Assembly: GCF_900290195.1 (NCBI RefSeq)
Contig: NZ_OLMF01000004.1
Location: forward strand, 1,229,501 to 1,293,500
Length of the DNA stretch: 64,000 nt
Source: Anaerococcus marasmi
Lineage (GTDB): Bacteria; Bacillota; Clostridia; Tissierellales; Peptoniphilaceae
Direction: 5' to 3'
Positions 17,781 to 27,479 of the stretch are shown in pieces. The translations under genes and the position numbers were made by a program. Under the pieces are notes generated by a model that saw nothing but the letters and a program-made list of their open reading frames with translations, made no database searches and was not told the origin of the DNA. The first letter of the stretch is position 1. Each line of letters begins with the position of its first letter.

Positions 17781-18440
17781 CTATTCGTTTTCACACTTAT
17801 CTAAAACCCACTTGTAGCCCTTCTTGCTTACGGTCTTTATCGGGTTGAGCTTTGCTTTTTTAAATTGACTTCTAATCTTTCTTATGTACTCTCTAACTGA
17901 CCTTTCAGTCGTGTCAAAGCCTTTTTTGGCCATTTCTTCAACGATTTCTTCTTTACTTAGGATACTTCCCATATTTTTGATTAGAATTGAGCAAATCGCT
18001 ATCTCGCTTTTGGTTAAATCTAGGATATCATTGCCAATCCTAAAGATCCCATTGTCCTCTTCGAGACTACAGATGCCCATGCTTATAATATTGGCCTCTC
18101 TAAGCTCTTCTACTTTCCTAAATACATCCTTAATAAACTCCTGTCTAGTAACAGAATGAATCACAAAGTCCTTATCTTCTATTTCTGCTTCGTAAGGATT
18201 TTTCTTATATCTTTCTGTTAGATATATAACAGGAATATTAGTCTTTTGTTTTATAAATTGTATAACTTGCAAGCACTTGTTGTGGGTCATATCGACTAAG
18301 ATTAGATCGACTCCTTCTAGGTCCCTAAACAAGAGATCATCTACTGAATCGATTTTTTCTACAAGTACTTCGTTTTTATTAAAACGAGAATTAATAAGTG
18401 AGGATACCCCATTCTCATTTTCTACAGATAGAATCCTCAT
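17781..18440 (-). CDS. Atypical response regulator, degenerate receiver plus OmpR-type winged helix
   Basis: A 219-residue protein. The N-terminal part (about 1-115) follows a receiver fold: VDLILVD keeps a candidate phospho-aspartate and VIYLTER the conserved Thr. The acidic pair near the N-terminus is replaced (ILSVENE) and the usual Lys before Pro is missing (DFVIHSV). The C-terminal DNA-binding domain is OmpR/PhoB-like, with SKEEIVEEMAKKG, SVREYIRKIRSQFKK and IKTVSKKGYKWVL. The ATG at 18440 is chosen because GGAGGAAATT precedes it; an in-frame ATG lies six codons upstream. No sensor kinase gene is adjacent, so it may be an orphan acting without phosphorylation. Confidence 0.82.
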   Translation of the reverse strand: MRILSVENENGVSSLINSRFNKNEVLVEKIDSVDDLLFRDLEGVDLILVDMTHNKCLQVIQFIKQKTNIPVIYLTERYKKNPYEAEIEDKDFVIHSVTRQEFIKDVFRKVEELREANIISMGICSLEEDNGIFRIGNDILDLTKSEIAICSILIKNMGSILSKEEIVEEMAKKGFDTTERSVREYIRKIRSQFKKAKLNPIKTVSKKGYKWVLDKCENE

Positions 18441-18607
18441 AATTTCCTCCATATCCAAGGATTAATTACAAAATAATAAAAGTGCAAACACGCACCTCTA
18501 GTGTTAATTTTACCACAAATTGTTACATTCTGCAAAAAACAGCAATTTGTTAAGTCTGATCCTATATAGTTAATACACTTTTCCTTTATCTATAAATTTA
18601 GGTACAT

Positions 18608-18628
18608 AAAAAGGAGTCAATAACTCCC
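18608..18628 (-). terminator. Rho-independent terminator after gpmA
   Basis: On the minus strand GGAGT-TATTG-ACTCC is followed by TTTTT, about 70 bases beyond the gpmA stop codon. The rest of the 18441-18700 gap shows only a small GTGC/GCAC hairpin and A/T-rich sequence. Confidence 0.75.
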
Positions 18629-18700
18629 CTACTTAGACTTATTAAATAATATTAAACCTTGTCTAAAGAAGGGAGCTATCATCCTCCTTTATCTATCATC

Positions 18701-19390
18701 TTATAGATAATATTTTTTAACTACGTTTAGCTCATCATCTAGCTCGTAAACTAGTGGTTGACCTGTTGGGATTTCAAGACCCATGATGTCTTCGTCTGAG
18801 ATTTTCTCTAGGTGTTTTGCTAGGGCTCTTAGGCTGTTTCCGTGAGCTGCAACTAGGACTGTTTCTCCATCAAGTAATTGAGGAGCGATGTGGTCGAAGT
18901 AGTAAGGAAGTACTCTATCAAGAGTTACTTTTAGGTTTTCAGCTGTTGGAACAACGTCAGCTGGTAGGTGCTTGAACATTGGAAGTTCAGCTTGTTTTTT
19001 AGCTTCTTCTTCGCTTAGTTCTGGTGGAAGTGTATCATAGCTTCTTCTCCAGATGTGAACTTGTTCATCTCCATATTTTTCAGCTGTTTCAGCCTTGTTT
19101 AATCCTTGAAGTGCTCCGTAGTGTCTTTCGTTTAGTCTCCAAGACTTTTCTACTGGAACAAACATTTGTCCTGAGTATTCTAGGGCATAGTTACAAGTTT
19201 TGATCGCTCTTGTTAGAACTGATGTGTGAGCATGGTCAAACATTATTCCTGCTTCTTTGATTTTTCTACCAGCTTCTTTAGCTTCTTCTTCCCCTTTTTC
19301 AGATAGGTTTACATCAACCCAACCTGTAAATTTGTTGGCAAGGTTCCATTCACTTTGGCCATGTCTTACTAGAACTAATTTTTTTGTCAT
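18701..19390 (-). CDS. gpmA: 2,3-bisphosphoglycerate-dependent phosphoglycerate mutase
   Basis: The glycolytic interconversion of 3- and 2-phosphoglycerate. The 229-residue protein has the catalytic [10 protein letters not shown] (His at about residue 10), ERHYGALQG, and [10 protein letters not shown] near the C-terminus, as expected for the cofactor-dependent form. Its ATG overlaps the mreB stop as TAATG, which implies coupled translation with the upstream cell-shape gene. Confidence 0.96.
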   Translation of the reverse strand: MTKKLVLVRHGQSEWNLANKFTGWVDVNLSEKGEEEAKEAGRKIKEAGIMFDHAHTSVLTRAIKTCNYALEYSGQMFVPVEKSWRLNERHYGALQGLNKAETAEKYGDEQVHIWRRSYDTLPPELSEEEAKKQAELPMFKHLPADVVPTAENLKVTLDRVLPYYFDHIAPQLLDGETVLVAAHGNSLRALAKHLEKISDEDIMGLEIPTGQPLVYELDDELNVVKKYYL

Positions 19391-20439
19391 TATCTTCTCC
19401 TTAATTTCTCGTCCATTTCTAACTCTTTTTGTTTGCCTTTTATGGCATCATTTCTCTCTTCATCTAGGGATTCCATCCAGTTTAGGGCCTTGGATGTACC
19501 TATGATAACACACTCTGTCGCATCGTCTGCTATTCTCGCTTCGATTTGAAGCTTTTCAGTAAGCCTTTGTCTAAGACCTAGAGTATAAGCTCCCCCACCT
19601 GTAAGGATGATCTCTCTGTCGTATATATCAGATTGAAGCTCTGGCGGTGTTACCTCTAATAGGTTTTTCACCCCATTTATAATCAAATCAATCTCAGGCC
19701 TTATTGCATCATAGATTTCTGCAACCGGAAGGAAGATTTTCTGTGGAAGCCCATTTGAAATTGACCTTCCTGTTACTTCTATAGATTGCTCGCTTCCTAC
19801 AAGTCCTGCTTCGATTTTGATCTCTTCGGATTTACTATCCCCTATTAATATACCATATCTTTGTCTAATATAGTCTTTTATTTTCTTATCAAAGGAAAGT
19901 CCTGCTGTATTAACAGACTTACTAGCTACAACTTGGCCCATAGATATTACAGCTATATCACAAGTTCCGCCTCCGATATCTATCACAAGATTTCCTCCTG
20001 GATCGGTTATATCACATCCTGCTCCTATTGCTGCAGCTAAGGGCTCTTCTATAAGATAGGTCCTATGACTTCCTGCATTATCACTTGCCGCAAGGACTGC
20101 TCTTTTTTCAACCTGACTTGATTTTGAAGGAACACAGATTAATAGGTCTGGTTTGAGCAAGGCCTTCTTAACTGCCTTGTCCAAAAAATATTTTAGCATT
20201 CTTTCTGTAGCCTTAAAGTCAGAAATCACACCATCTTTCATAGGCATGATGGCCTTGATATTTCCTGGAGTTCTTCCGATAAGCTTTTTTGCCTCGCTAC
20301 CTACCGCAAGTATTTCATCAGTCAATACATCTATCGCTATGACAGAAGGCTCTTCTAGAACTATTCCTTTGCCAGAGACATACACTAGGACAGAAGCAGT
20401 TCCTAAATCTATCGCTATAGATCTTCTTAGTCTTGCCAT
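19390..20439 (-). CDS. mreB: MreB/Mbl-like bacterial actin
   Basis: A 349-residue actin-fold ATPase. Phosphate-1 motif is [11 protein letters not shown], phosphate-2 is [14 protein letters not shown], and the adenosine motif is [21 protein letters not shown] and [11 protein letters not shown] are also typical. MreB filaments position lateral wall synthesis in rods. No mreC, mreD or rodA is nearby; the gene sits between metK and gpmA. A stand-alone MreB is notable if the organism is a coccus. Confidence 0.9.
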   Translation of the reverse strand: MARLRRSIAIDLGTASVLVYVSGKGIVLEEPSVIAIDVLTDEILAVGSEAKKLIGRTPGNIKAIMPMKDGVISDFKATERMLKYFLDKAVKKALLKPDLLICVPSKSSQVEKRAVLAASDNAGSHRTYLIEEPLAAAIGAGCDITDPGGNLVIDIGGGTCDIAVISMGQVVASKSVNTAGLSFDKKIKDYIRQRYGILIGDSKSEEIKIEAGLVGSEQSIEVTGRSISNGLPQKIFLPVAEIYDAIRPEIDLIINGVKNLLEVTPPELQSDIYDREIILTGGGAYTLGLRQRLTEKLQIEARIADDATECVIIGTSKALNWMESLDEERNDAIKGKQKELEMDEKLRRR

Positions 20440-20447
20440 ATCATCTC

Positions 20448-21617
20448 CTAGTATTTCTTTAATTGATCAATCTTATCGACTCTTTCCCAAGTGAAGTCAT
20501 TATCATCTCTTCCAAAGTGACCGAAGGCTGCTGTCTTCTTGTAGATTGGTCTTCTAAGATCAAGTTTATCTATTATAGCTTGAGGTCTAAAGTCAAAGTT
20601 TTCTTTTACAATCTCTAGAAGCTTTTCGTCATCGTGTTTGCCTGTGCCAAAGCTATCTACATAGATTGATAGGGGTCTTGCAACTCCTATGGCATAGGAT
20701 AGGCCGATTTCTAGCCTATCAGCAAGCCCTGCAGCAACCATATTTTTGGCTGCATATCTTGCCATGTAGGCTGCTGACCTATCTACCTTTGTTGGATCTT
20801 TCCCTGAGAAGGCTCCTCCGCCTGACTTAGAGTATCCACCGTAGGTATCTACTATTATTTTTCTTCCTGTAAGTCCGCTATCGCCCTTAGGTCCTCCGAT
20901 TACAAACTTTCCAGTTGGATTTACGTAAATCTTTGTATTTTTATCCATTAAGGAAGAATCAATCACCTTATCAATCACTTCTCTTTTGATGTCTTCTTTG
21001 ATTTTTTCTAAGGATACTTCTGGGCTATGTTGGGCTGAAATTACGATTGAATCAATTCTTTTGAGCACTCCATCATCGTATTCTACGGTTACTTGGCTCT
21101 TGCCATCTGGTCTTAGGTAAGAAAGAGTTCCATCACGTCTAACATCGCTTAGCTTTTTGGATAGCTTTTGGGCATATACTACTGATAGGGGAAGATATTC
21201 ATCGCTTTCATTATCAGCATAACCAAATACCATTCCTTGATCTCCTGCCCCGATTTTATCGTAGTCTTCGTGACTTGTCTCATAATCTTGGGCTGAGTCC
21301 ACTCCTTGGGCAATATCTGATGATTGCTCTATAAGAGAAGTTAGGACAGCTACGTTTGAATAATCAAAGCCTAGGCTTGGATCGTCGTAGCCGATTTCTT
21401 TTATGGTATCTCTTACGATTTTTTCTATTGGTGCGTAAGCTTCTGTTGAAATTTCTCCTACAACTAGGACAAGACCTGTTGTTGTTACTGTCTCACAAGC
21501 AACTCTTGAATTTTTATCTTGTTTTAGGCATTCATCTAAGATTGCATCGGAGATTTGATCGCATACCTTATCAGGATGTCCTTCTGTTACGGATTCACTT
21601 GTTATAAGTCTTTTCAT
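20448..21617 (-). CDS. metK: S-adenosylmethionine synthase
   Basis: Makes S-adenosylmethionine from methionine and ATP. The 389-residue enzyme has the ATP motif [17 protein letters not shown], the [12 protein letters not shown] hexapeptide region and [19 protein letters not shown]. It overlaps ispF by one base (TAATG). No SAM riboswitch is visible upstream, in keeping with its position inside an operon. Confidence 0.97.
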   Translation of the reverse strand: MKRLITSESVTEGHPDKVCDQISDAILDECLKQDKNSRVACETVTTTGLVLVVGEISTEAYAPIEKIVRDTIKEIGYDDPSLGFDYSNVAVLTSLIEQSSDIAQGVDSAQDYETSHEDYDKIGAGDQGMVFGYADNESDEYLPLSVVYAQKLSKKLSDVRRDGTLSYLRPDGKSQVTVEYDDGVLKRIDSIVISAQHSPEVSLEKIKEDIKREVIDKVIDSSLMDKNTKIYVNPTGKFVIGGPKGDSGLTGRKIIVDTYGGYSKSGGGAFSGKDPTKVDRSAAYMARYAAKNMVAAGLADRLEIGLSYAIGVARPLSIYVDSFGTGKHDDEKLLEIVKENFDFRPQAIIDKLDLRRPIYKKTAAFGHFGRDDNDFTWERVDKIDQLKKY

Positions 21618-22093
21618 TATTTCCTTCTTTCTAAAAGAACTACTGCGCGCGCTTCAATTCCCTCGCCCCTGCCAGTAAAGCCGAGCTTTTCGCTTGTTGA
21701 AGCCTTGACGCTAATATTATCTATATCGGTTTTTAAATGTTTTGCCAAAATTTTCCTGATGTCTTCTCTAATTGGGCTAATCTTCGGTCTCTCGCAGATT
21801 GTTACTGTATCAAGATTTCCAATCTCATATCCTTCTTCTTCCATAAGGGCTACTACCTTATCTAAAAGATCTATAGAGTAAATATCCTTATAGGCTGGAT
21901 CTGTATCTGGAAATAAATTTCCTATATCAGGCTTAGCAAGAGCTCCTAGGATGGCATCCATAATAGCATGAGTTAGTACATCTGCATCAGAATGACCCAA
22001 AAGCCCAAGCTTATAATCAAGCTTGAGCCCTCCTAGGTATAGGTCCCTTCCCTCAACTAGTTTGTGAACATCATATCCAATTCCTATTCTCAT
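21617..22093 (-). CDS. ispF: 2-C-methyl-D-erythritol 2,4-cyclodiphosphate synthase
   Basis: The MEP-pathway enzyme that cyclises CDP-methylerythritol phosphate. The 158-residue protein has the metal-binding [17 protein letters not shown] and [17 protein letters not shown] (His/Asp ligands), the GNLFPDTD segment, and the C-terminal [16 protein letters not shown]. It overlaps ispD by one base. Confidence 0.96.
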   Translation of the reverse strand: MRIGIGYDVHKLVEGRDLYLGGLKLDYKLGLLGHSDADVLTHAIMDAILGALAKPDIGNLFPDTDPAYKDIYSIDLLDKVVALMEEEGYEIGNLDTVTICERPKISPIREDIRKILAKHLKTDIDNISVKASTSEKLGFTGRGEGIEARAVVLLERRK

Positions 22094-22797
22094 TATACGT
22101 CCTTTTTCTTTTGAAGATATGCATTTGCAAAAATAATATCTTCTTGGGTTGTTATCTTAATATTCGAGTATTCTCCGTGAACTACCTTTACCTTCTCATC
22201 CCTATCGAAGAATTCAAATAGCTGGGAGTCATCCGTTACCTTAAATTCGCTAGCAAGATATTTCTCATACATGGCATATATAAGCTTTTTGTCAAAGGCT
22301 TGGGGAGTTTGGATGTTGTAGACATAGTCCCTATTGGGTGTAAAGTCTACGTACATATCATCATCGACAATCTTTACTGTATCCTTTGATTTGGTAGCAG
22401 TAATTACAGCCTTATTTTTCCTTAAAGCATTGATAGTCTTTAGGAAAAGTTCTTCGCTTGCAAAAGGTCTTACCCCATCATGAGTTAAGACCAATTCGCT
22501 TTTTGAATCAAGAGCTTTTAGACCTTCAAAGGTTGAAAGCTCCCTGGTTGTGCTACCATATACATATCTTATATTTTTATCATATTTTTCTAAAATATCT
22601 TTTATTATATTTTCGTCATCTTTTCTTATGACAAGTATTATCTCATCTATCTTTTTAATTTTTCTTACAGTATCTAGGGTGATTTCTAGGACTTTTCTCC
22701 CACCTACTTCTATATAGGGCTTATTTATCTTTGATTTCATCCTAAGTCCTGAGCCTGCTGCTGTAATTATTGCAGATAAAAATTTTCCATCAATCAT
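22093..22797 (-). CDS. ispD: 2-C-methyl-D-erythritol 4-phosphate cytidylyltransferase
   Basis: The MEP-pathway cytidylyltransferase. The 234-residue protein has the nucleotide-binding ITAAGSGLRMKSKINK at the N-terminus, THDGVRPFA and IQTPQAF. It is followed immediately by ispF and preceded by the PIN/TRAM gene with an 8-base overlap, the usual order in Firmicutes. Confidence 0.95.
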   Translation of the reverse strand: MIDGKFLSAIITAAGSGLRMKSKINKPYIEVGGRKVLEITLDTVRKIKKIDEIILVIRKDDENIIKDILEKYDKNIRYVYGSTTRELSTFEGLKALDSKSELVLTHDGVRPFASEELFLKTINALRKNKAVITATKSKDTVKIVDDDMYVDFTPNRDYVYNIQTPQAFDKKLIYAMYEKYLASEFKVTDDSQLFEFFDRDEKVKVVHGEYSNIKITTQEDIIFANAYLQKKKDV

Positions 22798-23893
22798 TCT
22801 TATGCCTTACAAATATCATTCTTCCAGCGGATGTCTGAAGTACAGAAGTAACTGTAGCATCTATCGTCTGATCGATATACTTTATTCCGTCTTCAACAAC
22901 AACCATAGTTCCATCATCTAGGTAGCCTACTCCTTGGTTTTTGCCCTTACCTTCCTTGATTACATCAATTCTCATAATCTCTCCAGGTATTACTACAGGC
23001 TTTAGGGCATTTGCCAAGTCATTTATATTTAATATAGGAATTCCCTGTACATCAGCTACCTTGTTTAGATTGTAGTCATTGGTAAAGACCTTACCGTTTA
23101 AGTCCATCGCAAGCTTTAAAAGCTTTGAATCTACCTCTTTTATATCCTTATAGTCTTTGTTTACGACTTTTAGCTTGATCTTGTTATTTTCCTTTATTTT
23201 ATTTATAGTATCAAGGCCCCTTCTTCCCCTCTCTCTTTTAAGATCATCAGGGGAGTCGGCTATGTGTTGGAGCTCTTCTAGGACAAACTCACTTACTATA
23301 AGTTCTCCTTCAAGAAAGTCTGTTTCTATAATATCTAGGATTCTTCCGTCTATTATAACTGATGTATCGAGAATTTTAGGGCTTGCTGTACGTTTATTTC
23401 TCTCAAAGATAAAGGATTTGTTATCTCTAGTATCCCTATTTTCTTTTTTCTGAAATATTCCTAAGATATCTTCAGTATTATTCGATGCAACTCTCCATCC
23501 CAAATATCCTAAACCTATATATAATAAAATAGATAATAGCACAAAAATTAAATTTCCTACGTAAGGAATAGTTAGTTCGGTTAGGGGTTTGGTCACCAAG
23601 GCTGCTATCAAAAATCCTAATATAGCTCCTACAATTCCAACAATCAGTTTATTAGCCGGGACTTTCTTCAAGTTTTCTTCAAATAAGTTAAAGCCTTCTG
23701 AAAATTTTCCTGAAAATTTGTCAGTCAGCATATAAAAAACTAATGCCCCCAATAAAGCTGCGGCAATATGAGCAAAAATCTTTACAAAGCCGGCGCCTGG
23801 TAAAAATCCCGTGCCGGCATTTATAAGTCTTAAAATCACAATGCCAAGAACAGCTCCGATTATTGAAAGCACTAATCGAATTATTCTTTTCAT
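22790..23893 (-). CDS. PIN/TRAM domain membrane protein (YacL family)
   Basis: A 367-residue protein with four hydrophobic segments in the first 155 residues. A PIN nuclease-like domain follows (ILDTSVIIDGRILDI, RRGLDTINK, VFTNDYNLNK, with conserved acidic residues), then a C-terminal TRAM domain (about 285-365). YacL homologues sit beside carD and ispD in many Firmicutes. The RNase activity is predicted by fold; the physiological target is unknown. Confidence 0.88.
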   Translation of the reverse strand: MKRIIRLVLSIIGAVLGIVILRLINAGTGFLPGAGFVKIFAHIAAALLGALVFYMLTDKFSGKFSEGFNLFEENLKKVPANKLIVGIVGAILGFLIAALVTKPLTELTIPYVGNLIFVLLSILLYIGLGYLGWRVASNNTEDILGIFQKKENRDTRDNKSFIFERNKRTASPKILDTSVIIDGRILDIIETDFLEGELIVSEFVLEELQHIADSPDDLKRERGRRGLDTINKIKENNKIKLKVVNKDYKDIKEVDSKLLKLAMDLNGKVFTNDYNLNKVADVQGIPILNINDLANALKPVVIPGEIMRIDVIKEGKGKNQGVGYLDDGTMVVVEDGIKYIDQTIDATVTSVLQTSAGRMIFVRHKND

Positions 23894-23903
23894 TTACTTC
23901 TCC

Positions 23904-24383
23904 TTAGAGTCCTATAGACTCATCTATCATCGCTTCCGCTTCTTCTTTCTTTAGAGAACCTGCCATTACTAGCTCGCTTGCAAGAATCCTCCTAGACCTG
24001 TTTAAAAGTTTCTTTTCTGTAGTAGAAAGTCCCTTGTCATTGTCAAGGATAGCGAGATTTCTTACCATCTTGGCTATTTCAAAAATATCTCCGGTCTTTA
24101 GGATCTCTTGGTTTTGTCTATATCTTACAGTCCAATTATTGCTCATATCACTAGGGTCGTCATCGAGGATTTTAAGCACCTCATCTCCTTCTTCCTTAGT
24201 GATTACATCTCTTATGTTCATCTCATTGATTTTATTTGTAGGTATTGATATATCCATATCTCCTATTGGCATTTTTAGGATGAAATAATCCTTTACTTCT
24301 CCCAAAAACTCCTTCTTCTCAATTGAGTCTATGGTACCTGCCCCATGCATTGGGTATACGATCTTATCGCCGATTTTAAACAT
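23904..24383 (-). CDS. CarD/CdnL family RNA polymerase-binding regulator
   Basis: A 159-residue protein with the N-terminal RNA-polymerase interaction domain (GDKIVYPMHGAGTIDSIEKK) and a helical C-terminal DNA-binding domain (LSTTEKKLLNRSRRILASEL). CarD stabilises open promoter complexes. It is the first gene of a likely operon carD-YacL-ispD-ispF-metK-mreB-gpmA, driven by the good promoter at 24410-24438, and has AGGAGG before the start. Confidence 0.92.
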   Translation of the reverse strand: MFKIGDKIVYPMHGAGTIDSIEKKEFLGEVKDYFILKMPIGDMDISIPTNKINEMNIRDVITKEEGDEVLKILDDDPSDMSNNWTVRYRQNQEILKTGDIFEIAKMVRNLAILDNDKGLSTTEKKLLNRSRRILASELVMAGSLKKEEAEAMIDESIGL

Positions 24384-24409
24384 TTTTACCTCCTAGGTCC
24401 TCTATTATA

Positions 24410-24438
24410 TTATAACCTATTTGGCTCTTTTAGTAAAT
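24410..24438 (-). promoter_or_regulatory. Sigma-A promoter of the carD operon
   Basis: On the minus strand -35 TTTACT (24433-24438) and a perfect -10 TATAAT (24410-24415) have an exact 17-base spacer. This is one of the clearest promoters in the window and could drive seven genes down to gpmA. Confidence 0.75.
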
Positions 24439-24475
24439 GCTAGACTGAATAGTATATCACAATGACCTAGCTCTT

Positions 24476-25375
24476 TCAATCATTTAGTCCATTTTTTATC
24501 GTAATTCTCTTATTTAAAATCTCGATTTTTGCATCAGTGCTTGATCCACCATATTCTCCATCCAAGGACCAGGATATTTCTCTATCAGTTACTACCCTAA
24601 AGGACTTAGCTTGGCGCATTATCACCATTTCGTTTTCCTTCTTGTTAGTAAGAGAGTTTATGATTTTGTTAATCTCTGCTATATTATTTGGCTTTTTGAT
24701 CATTGTAAGCTCAAATATTCCATCATCAAGACCTACATTATCTCCCAAAATATTAGTAAAACCACCCACAGAGTAGGAGTTGGTTACCATAAAGTGAACG
24801 AAATCTCCCTCTATTTCTTCTCCATCAAGTTCTACTTTAACTTTATTTGCTTCCATTGTTTGAAATGGGAGTGCCTTTTTTAGGCCTTCGAAGACATAGG
24901 CGCTCCTACCGAAGATATTTTTAAGGTCTTGGTCTGTATTGAAGGAAATATCAGATATGGTCCCAAAAGCTGCTACATAAACAAAGTACTTATCGTCAAT
25001 TTGTCCCACATCTATTGCCTTTATTTTATCACTAATTGCAAGCTTACTTGCTTCTTTTATGTCTAGAGGAATATTAAGAGACTTGGCAAAGTCATTGGTA
25101 GAGCCTGTTGGGATATAAGCAAATCTAGGACTAATTCCCGCCTTAACCGCACCAGATATGGATTCATCAAGGGTGCCGTCTCCACCAGATACTACGATTC
25201 TTTCAAACTTATGGCCAATTTCTCCTACAATTTTTCTACAATCGCCACTTGCTTGTGTTGCATATATTGTTACAAGATATCCATTTTCGCTAAAATAATC
25301 CACTATCCAGCTTATGTAATCGCTTATGGTCTGCTGACCTGAATTAGGATTATATATAAATAACAATTCCTTCAT
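24476..25375 (-). CDS. YegS/DgkB-type lipid (diacylglycerol) kinase
   Basis: A 299-residue soluble lipid kinase of the DAGK catalytic family, likely recycling diacylglycerol from lipoteichoic acid synthesis to phosphatidic acid. Motifs include FIYNPNSG at the N-terminus, the nucleotide-binding VSGGDGTLDES (about residues 79-89) and PTGSTNDFAKSL. The C-terminal GLDDGIFELTMI and SLDGE also fit. The glycolipid glycosyltransferases at 35.7-37.9 kb would consume the same lipid pool. Confidence 0.9.
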   Translation of the reverse strand: MKELLFIYNPNSGQQTISDYISWIVDYFSENGYLVTIYATQASGDCRKIVGEIGHKFERIVVSGGDGTLDESISGAVKAGISPRFAYIPTGSTNDFAKSLNIPLDIKEASKLAISDKIKAIDVGQIDDKYFVYVAAFGTISDISFNTDQDLKNIFGRSAYVFEGLKKALPFQTMEANKVKVELDGEEIEGDFVHFMVTNSYSVGGFTNILGDNVGLDDGIFELTMIKKPNNIAEINKIINSLTNKKENEMVIMRQAKSFRVVTDREISWSLDGEYGGSSTDAKIEILNKRITIKNGLND

Positions 25376-25474
25376 TTTTATCTCCTTGATACGATTAATC
25401 TTAAGGATAATCTTACTTTCTTTTAGCTATTTTTAAAGCTTAATCCTATCAATTATTAGTTTATTATAAAATAA

Positions 25475-25525
25475 AAGCCTCCTACAAAAATAATAATCAA
25501 ACGATTAGAATTTTGTAAGAGACCT
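25475..25525 (-). terminator. Likely terminator after the second GntR/ABC operon
   Basis: On the minus strand GTCTCTTACAAAAT can fold with TTTTTGTAGGAGGC, imperfectly, and TTTTATTTT follows. It lies just beyond the permease stop codon. Confidence 0.65.
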
Positions 25526-25541
25526 TATAATATTTTTATAA

Positions 25542-26306
25542 TTATTCTACAGAAAGCTTTTTCTTGTGGAAGTAATTTGTGGCAAGATAGATCACTACAA
25601 GCTCTATGATAAATACTCCTACAAATATATAATTTGTATCTACGAAGTTTATAGTCATATTAGGATTTTCTACTATAGTCCTATCTACTGCGAAGCGAGC
25701 AAGCATTCTTATTTGGATAAAGCTTTCTAAGGCAAAAAGTATGACTCCGACAACAACTGGACCAAGCTTTCCTAGCTTTTTGAAATAATAAGAATTACCA
25801 ATACTGTTAGCAGCCATCATAGTTAAACTAAGCATTAGTCCAAAGCCAAGCAAAGCCAGTAAAACTTTTAGTATATCTAGATATAGGTCTGGGCTAAGCT
25901 CTCCCAAAAGCCTTCCAAATTCCCTAAAGAAATCTACTAAGTCAAAATCTGATGGCAGAACCAAGGAGATGTTAAAAAGATAGCTTAGGCTAGTAAAAAT
26001 CCCTAAGATTATATAGTTTAATAATCTCGTTAGGGTAATTTTATTAGAACTTATAGGATAGCTTGAGTAAAGGGCTGCATATTTTCCATAAAATCTATTG
26101 TGATCATTTCCTACGAGGATTACAAGGGCAATAAGTGGCCCTGCCATTAGAATGATTGTAGCTATAACTGTGATTATATCGAAACCTACAAGTCCTGTAA
26201 AATGGCTTAGGGAAAGTCCTGCAAAGGCTCCTATAAGGGGAATAAATAACCAAGGAAGGATTGCAAAAAAGTCTTCTTTCATTATTTGTTTGAGTAAGTT
26301 TTTCAT
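25542..26306 (-). CDS. ABC transporter permease
   Basis: A 254-residue protein with about six membrane helices, adjacent to its ATPase gene (the ATPase stop is at the base after this start). It is the membrane partner in the second YtrA-type module of the window. The substrate cannot be told from sequence. Confidence 0.75.
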   Translation of the reverse strand: MKNLLKQIMKEDFFAILPWLFIPLIGAFAGLSLSHFTGLVGFDIITVIATIILMAGPLIALVILVGNDHNRFYGKYAALYSSYPISSNKITLTRLLNYIILGIFTSLSYLFNISLVLPSDFDLVDFFREFGRLLGELSPDLYLDILKVLLALLGFGLMLSLTMMAANSIGNSYYFKKLGKLGPVVVGVILFALESFIQIRMLARFAVDRTIVENPNMTINFVDTNYIFVGVFIIELVVIYLATNYFHKKKLSVE

Positions 26307-26990
26307 CTAGATTACCTCCGTAAAGTATTCTTCGACACCCATATTTTTCTTCTCTCTGATATCGTCTACTCTTTCATTTACTATGATTTTTGCTTGATCA
26401 ATAAAGATTGCCCTGTCGAGGACTTTTTCTATTTCACCTATGAGGTGGGTAGAGATTAATAAGATTCCTTCATAGTCGAAATTATCAATTATAGTTTGAA
26501 GGATGACCTTCCTAGATTTTGGGTCAATCCCACTCATTGGCTCATCCAAAAGATAGACTTGGCTTTTCCTTGAAAGGCTTAGAGCGATTTGAATCTTCTC
26601 TTTCATTCCCTTGGAACATTCCTTAATCTTTAGATTCTTATCAATGCCGAAACCTTCAATTAAATTCATGAATTTTTCTTCTTTAAAGTCGCTAAAGAAA
26701 TTTCCATATAGCTTTCCAAGTTTTTTAATTTTGAAGGATGGGTCAACTGGCAAGTGATCTGGCTGATAGGAGACGTATTTATTTGTCACATCTCCTGGAT
26801 TTTTCCCATTAATCTTAACCAGTCCCGTATAGTTTCTCTCAAGACCTGAAAGTATCCTAAGTAGGCTTGTTTTTCCAGATCCATTTTCACCGAGAAGTCC
26901 TACAATCTCCCCATTTTCTAAATTCAAATTTACATGATCTAGGACTGCGCGTCCTCCATAAATCATAGTTAAGTCCTTAATTTCTATCAT
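26307..26990 (-). CDS. ABC transporter ATP-binding protein
   Basis: A 227-residue ATPase with Walker A GENGSGKTSL (about residues 35-44), signature CSKGMKEKIQIAL and Walker B VYLLDEPMSGID. The KGM signature is again typical of YtrB-like exporters. It overlaps the GntR gene by 14 bases. Confidence 0.88.
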   Translation of the reverse strand: MIEIKDLTMIYGGRAVLDHVNLNLENGEIVGLLGENGSGKTSLLRILSGLERNYTGLVKINGKNPGDVTNKYVSYQPDHLPVDPSFKIKKLGKLYGNFFSDFKEEKFMNLIEGFGIDKNLKIKECSKGMKEKIQIALSLSRKSQVYLLDEPMSGIDPKSRKVILQTIIDNFDYEGILLISTHLIGEIEKVLDRAIFIDQAKIIVNERVDDIREKKNMGVEEYFTEVI

Positions 26991-27348
26991 AATCTTCCTC
27001 CCAATATTTCTTAAGTAATTTTATCGATTCGTCCTTTCCTAGATTCAGATTGACCGAACCTGTAATAAAGTCATCGGCCAATTGGTTAAAGGCCTTGTTG
27101 GATAACTTATCAATTGACGAATTATCTTCTGTTACAAATCTTCCAGCGGTCCTCTTGCTTAGGCAAAGACCTTCCCTTTCTAGCTCCTGAAGAGCCCTTT
27201 GGACCGTATTGGGATTTACCTCATAAATCTTGGCCAAATCCCTTACTGGAAGGATCTTCTCTCCAGCCTTCCAATCTCCTACAGATATCTTAATTTTGAA
27301 ATCTTCGAGTAATTGGAGGTAAATGGGTCTATTGTTATCAAATTCCAT
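26977..27348 (-). CDS. GntR family transcriptional regulator (YtrA type)
   Basis: A 123-residue regulator: a winged helix with PIYLQLLEDFKIKI, LPVRDLAKIYEVNPNTVQRAL and EGLCLSKRTAGRFV, plus a short helical tail. The ATG at 27348 is chosen because AAAGGAGCTGAG precedes it; an in-frame ATG at 27369 has no comparable site. A perfect 8-bp inverted repeat covers its promoter, so it probably autoregulates the ABC operon and may also affect the divergent ABC genes at 27480. Confidence 0.86.
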   Translation of the reverse strand: MEFDNNRPIYLQLLEDFKIKISVGDWKAGEKILPVRDLAKIYEVNPNTVQRALQELEREGLCLSKRTAGRFVTEDNSSIDKLSNKAFNQLADDFITGSVNLNLGKDESIKLLKKYWEEDYDRN

Positions 27349-27370
27349 CTCAGCTCCTTTTTGTATCATT

Positions 27371-27418
27371 GTATTATTATCTTAGTACAATAATACCACC
27401 TCTAGTAGATTTCTGCAA
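27371..27418 (-). promoter_or_regulatory. Promoter with overlapping GntR operator
   Basis: On the minus strand -35 TTGCAG (27413-27418) and -10 TATTAT (27390-27395) have a 17-base spacer. The inverted repeat GTATTATT (27371-27378) and AATAATAC (27389-27396) is perfect and overlaps the -10, as expected for an autorepressor site. Confidence 0.65.
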
Positions 27419-27454
27419 ATATTTTTTAGACTTTTGCTCCCCCCATTTTTCTGT

Positions 27455-27460
27455 TATAAT
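27455..27460 (+). promoter_or_regulatory. Extended -10 promoter for the divergent ABC genes
   Basis: TGTTATAAT contains a TGn extended element plus a perfect TATAAT, 20 bases before the ATG at 27480. No good -35 is visible. Confidence 0.45.
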
Positions 27461-27479
27461 TATCAAAAAGGAGGCGATT

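Noticed and set aside
20440-21640. SAM riboswitch for metK
   Set aside because: metK is inside an operon with a one-base overlap to ispF; no SAM-I, II or III consensus was seen near its start.
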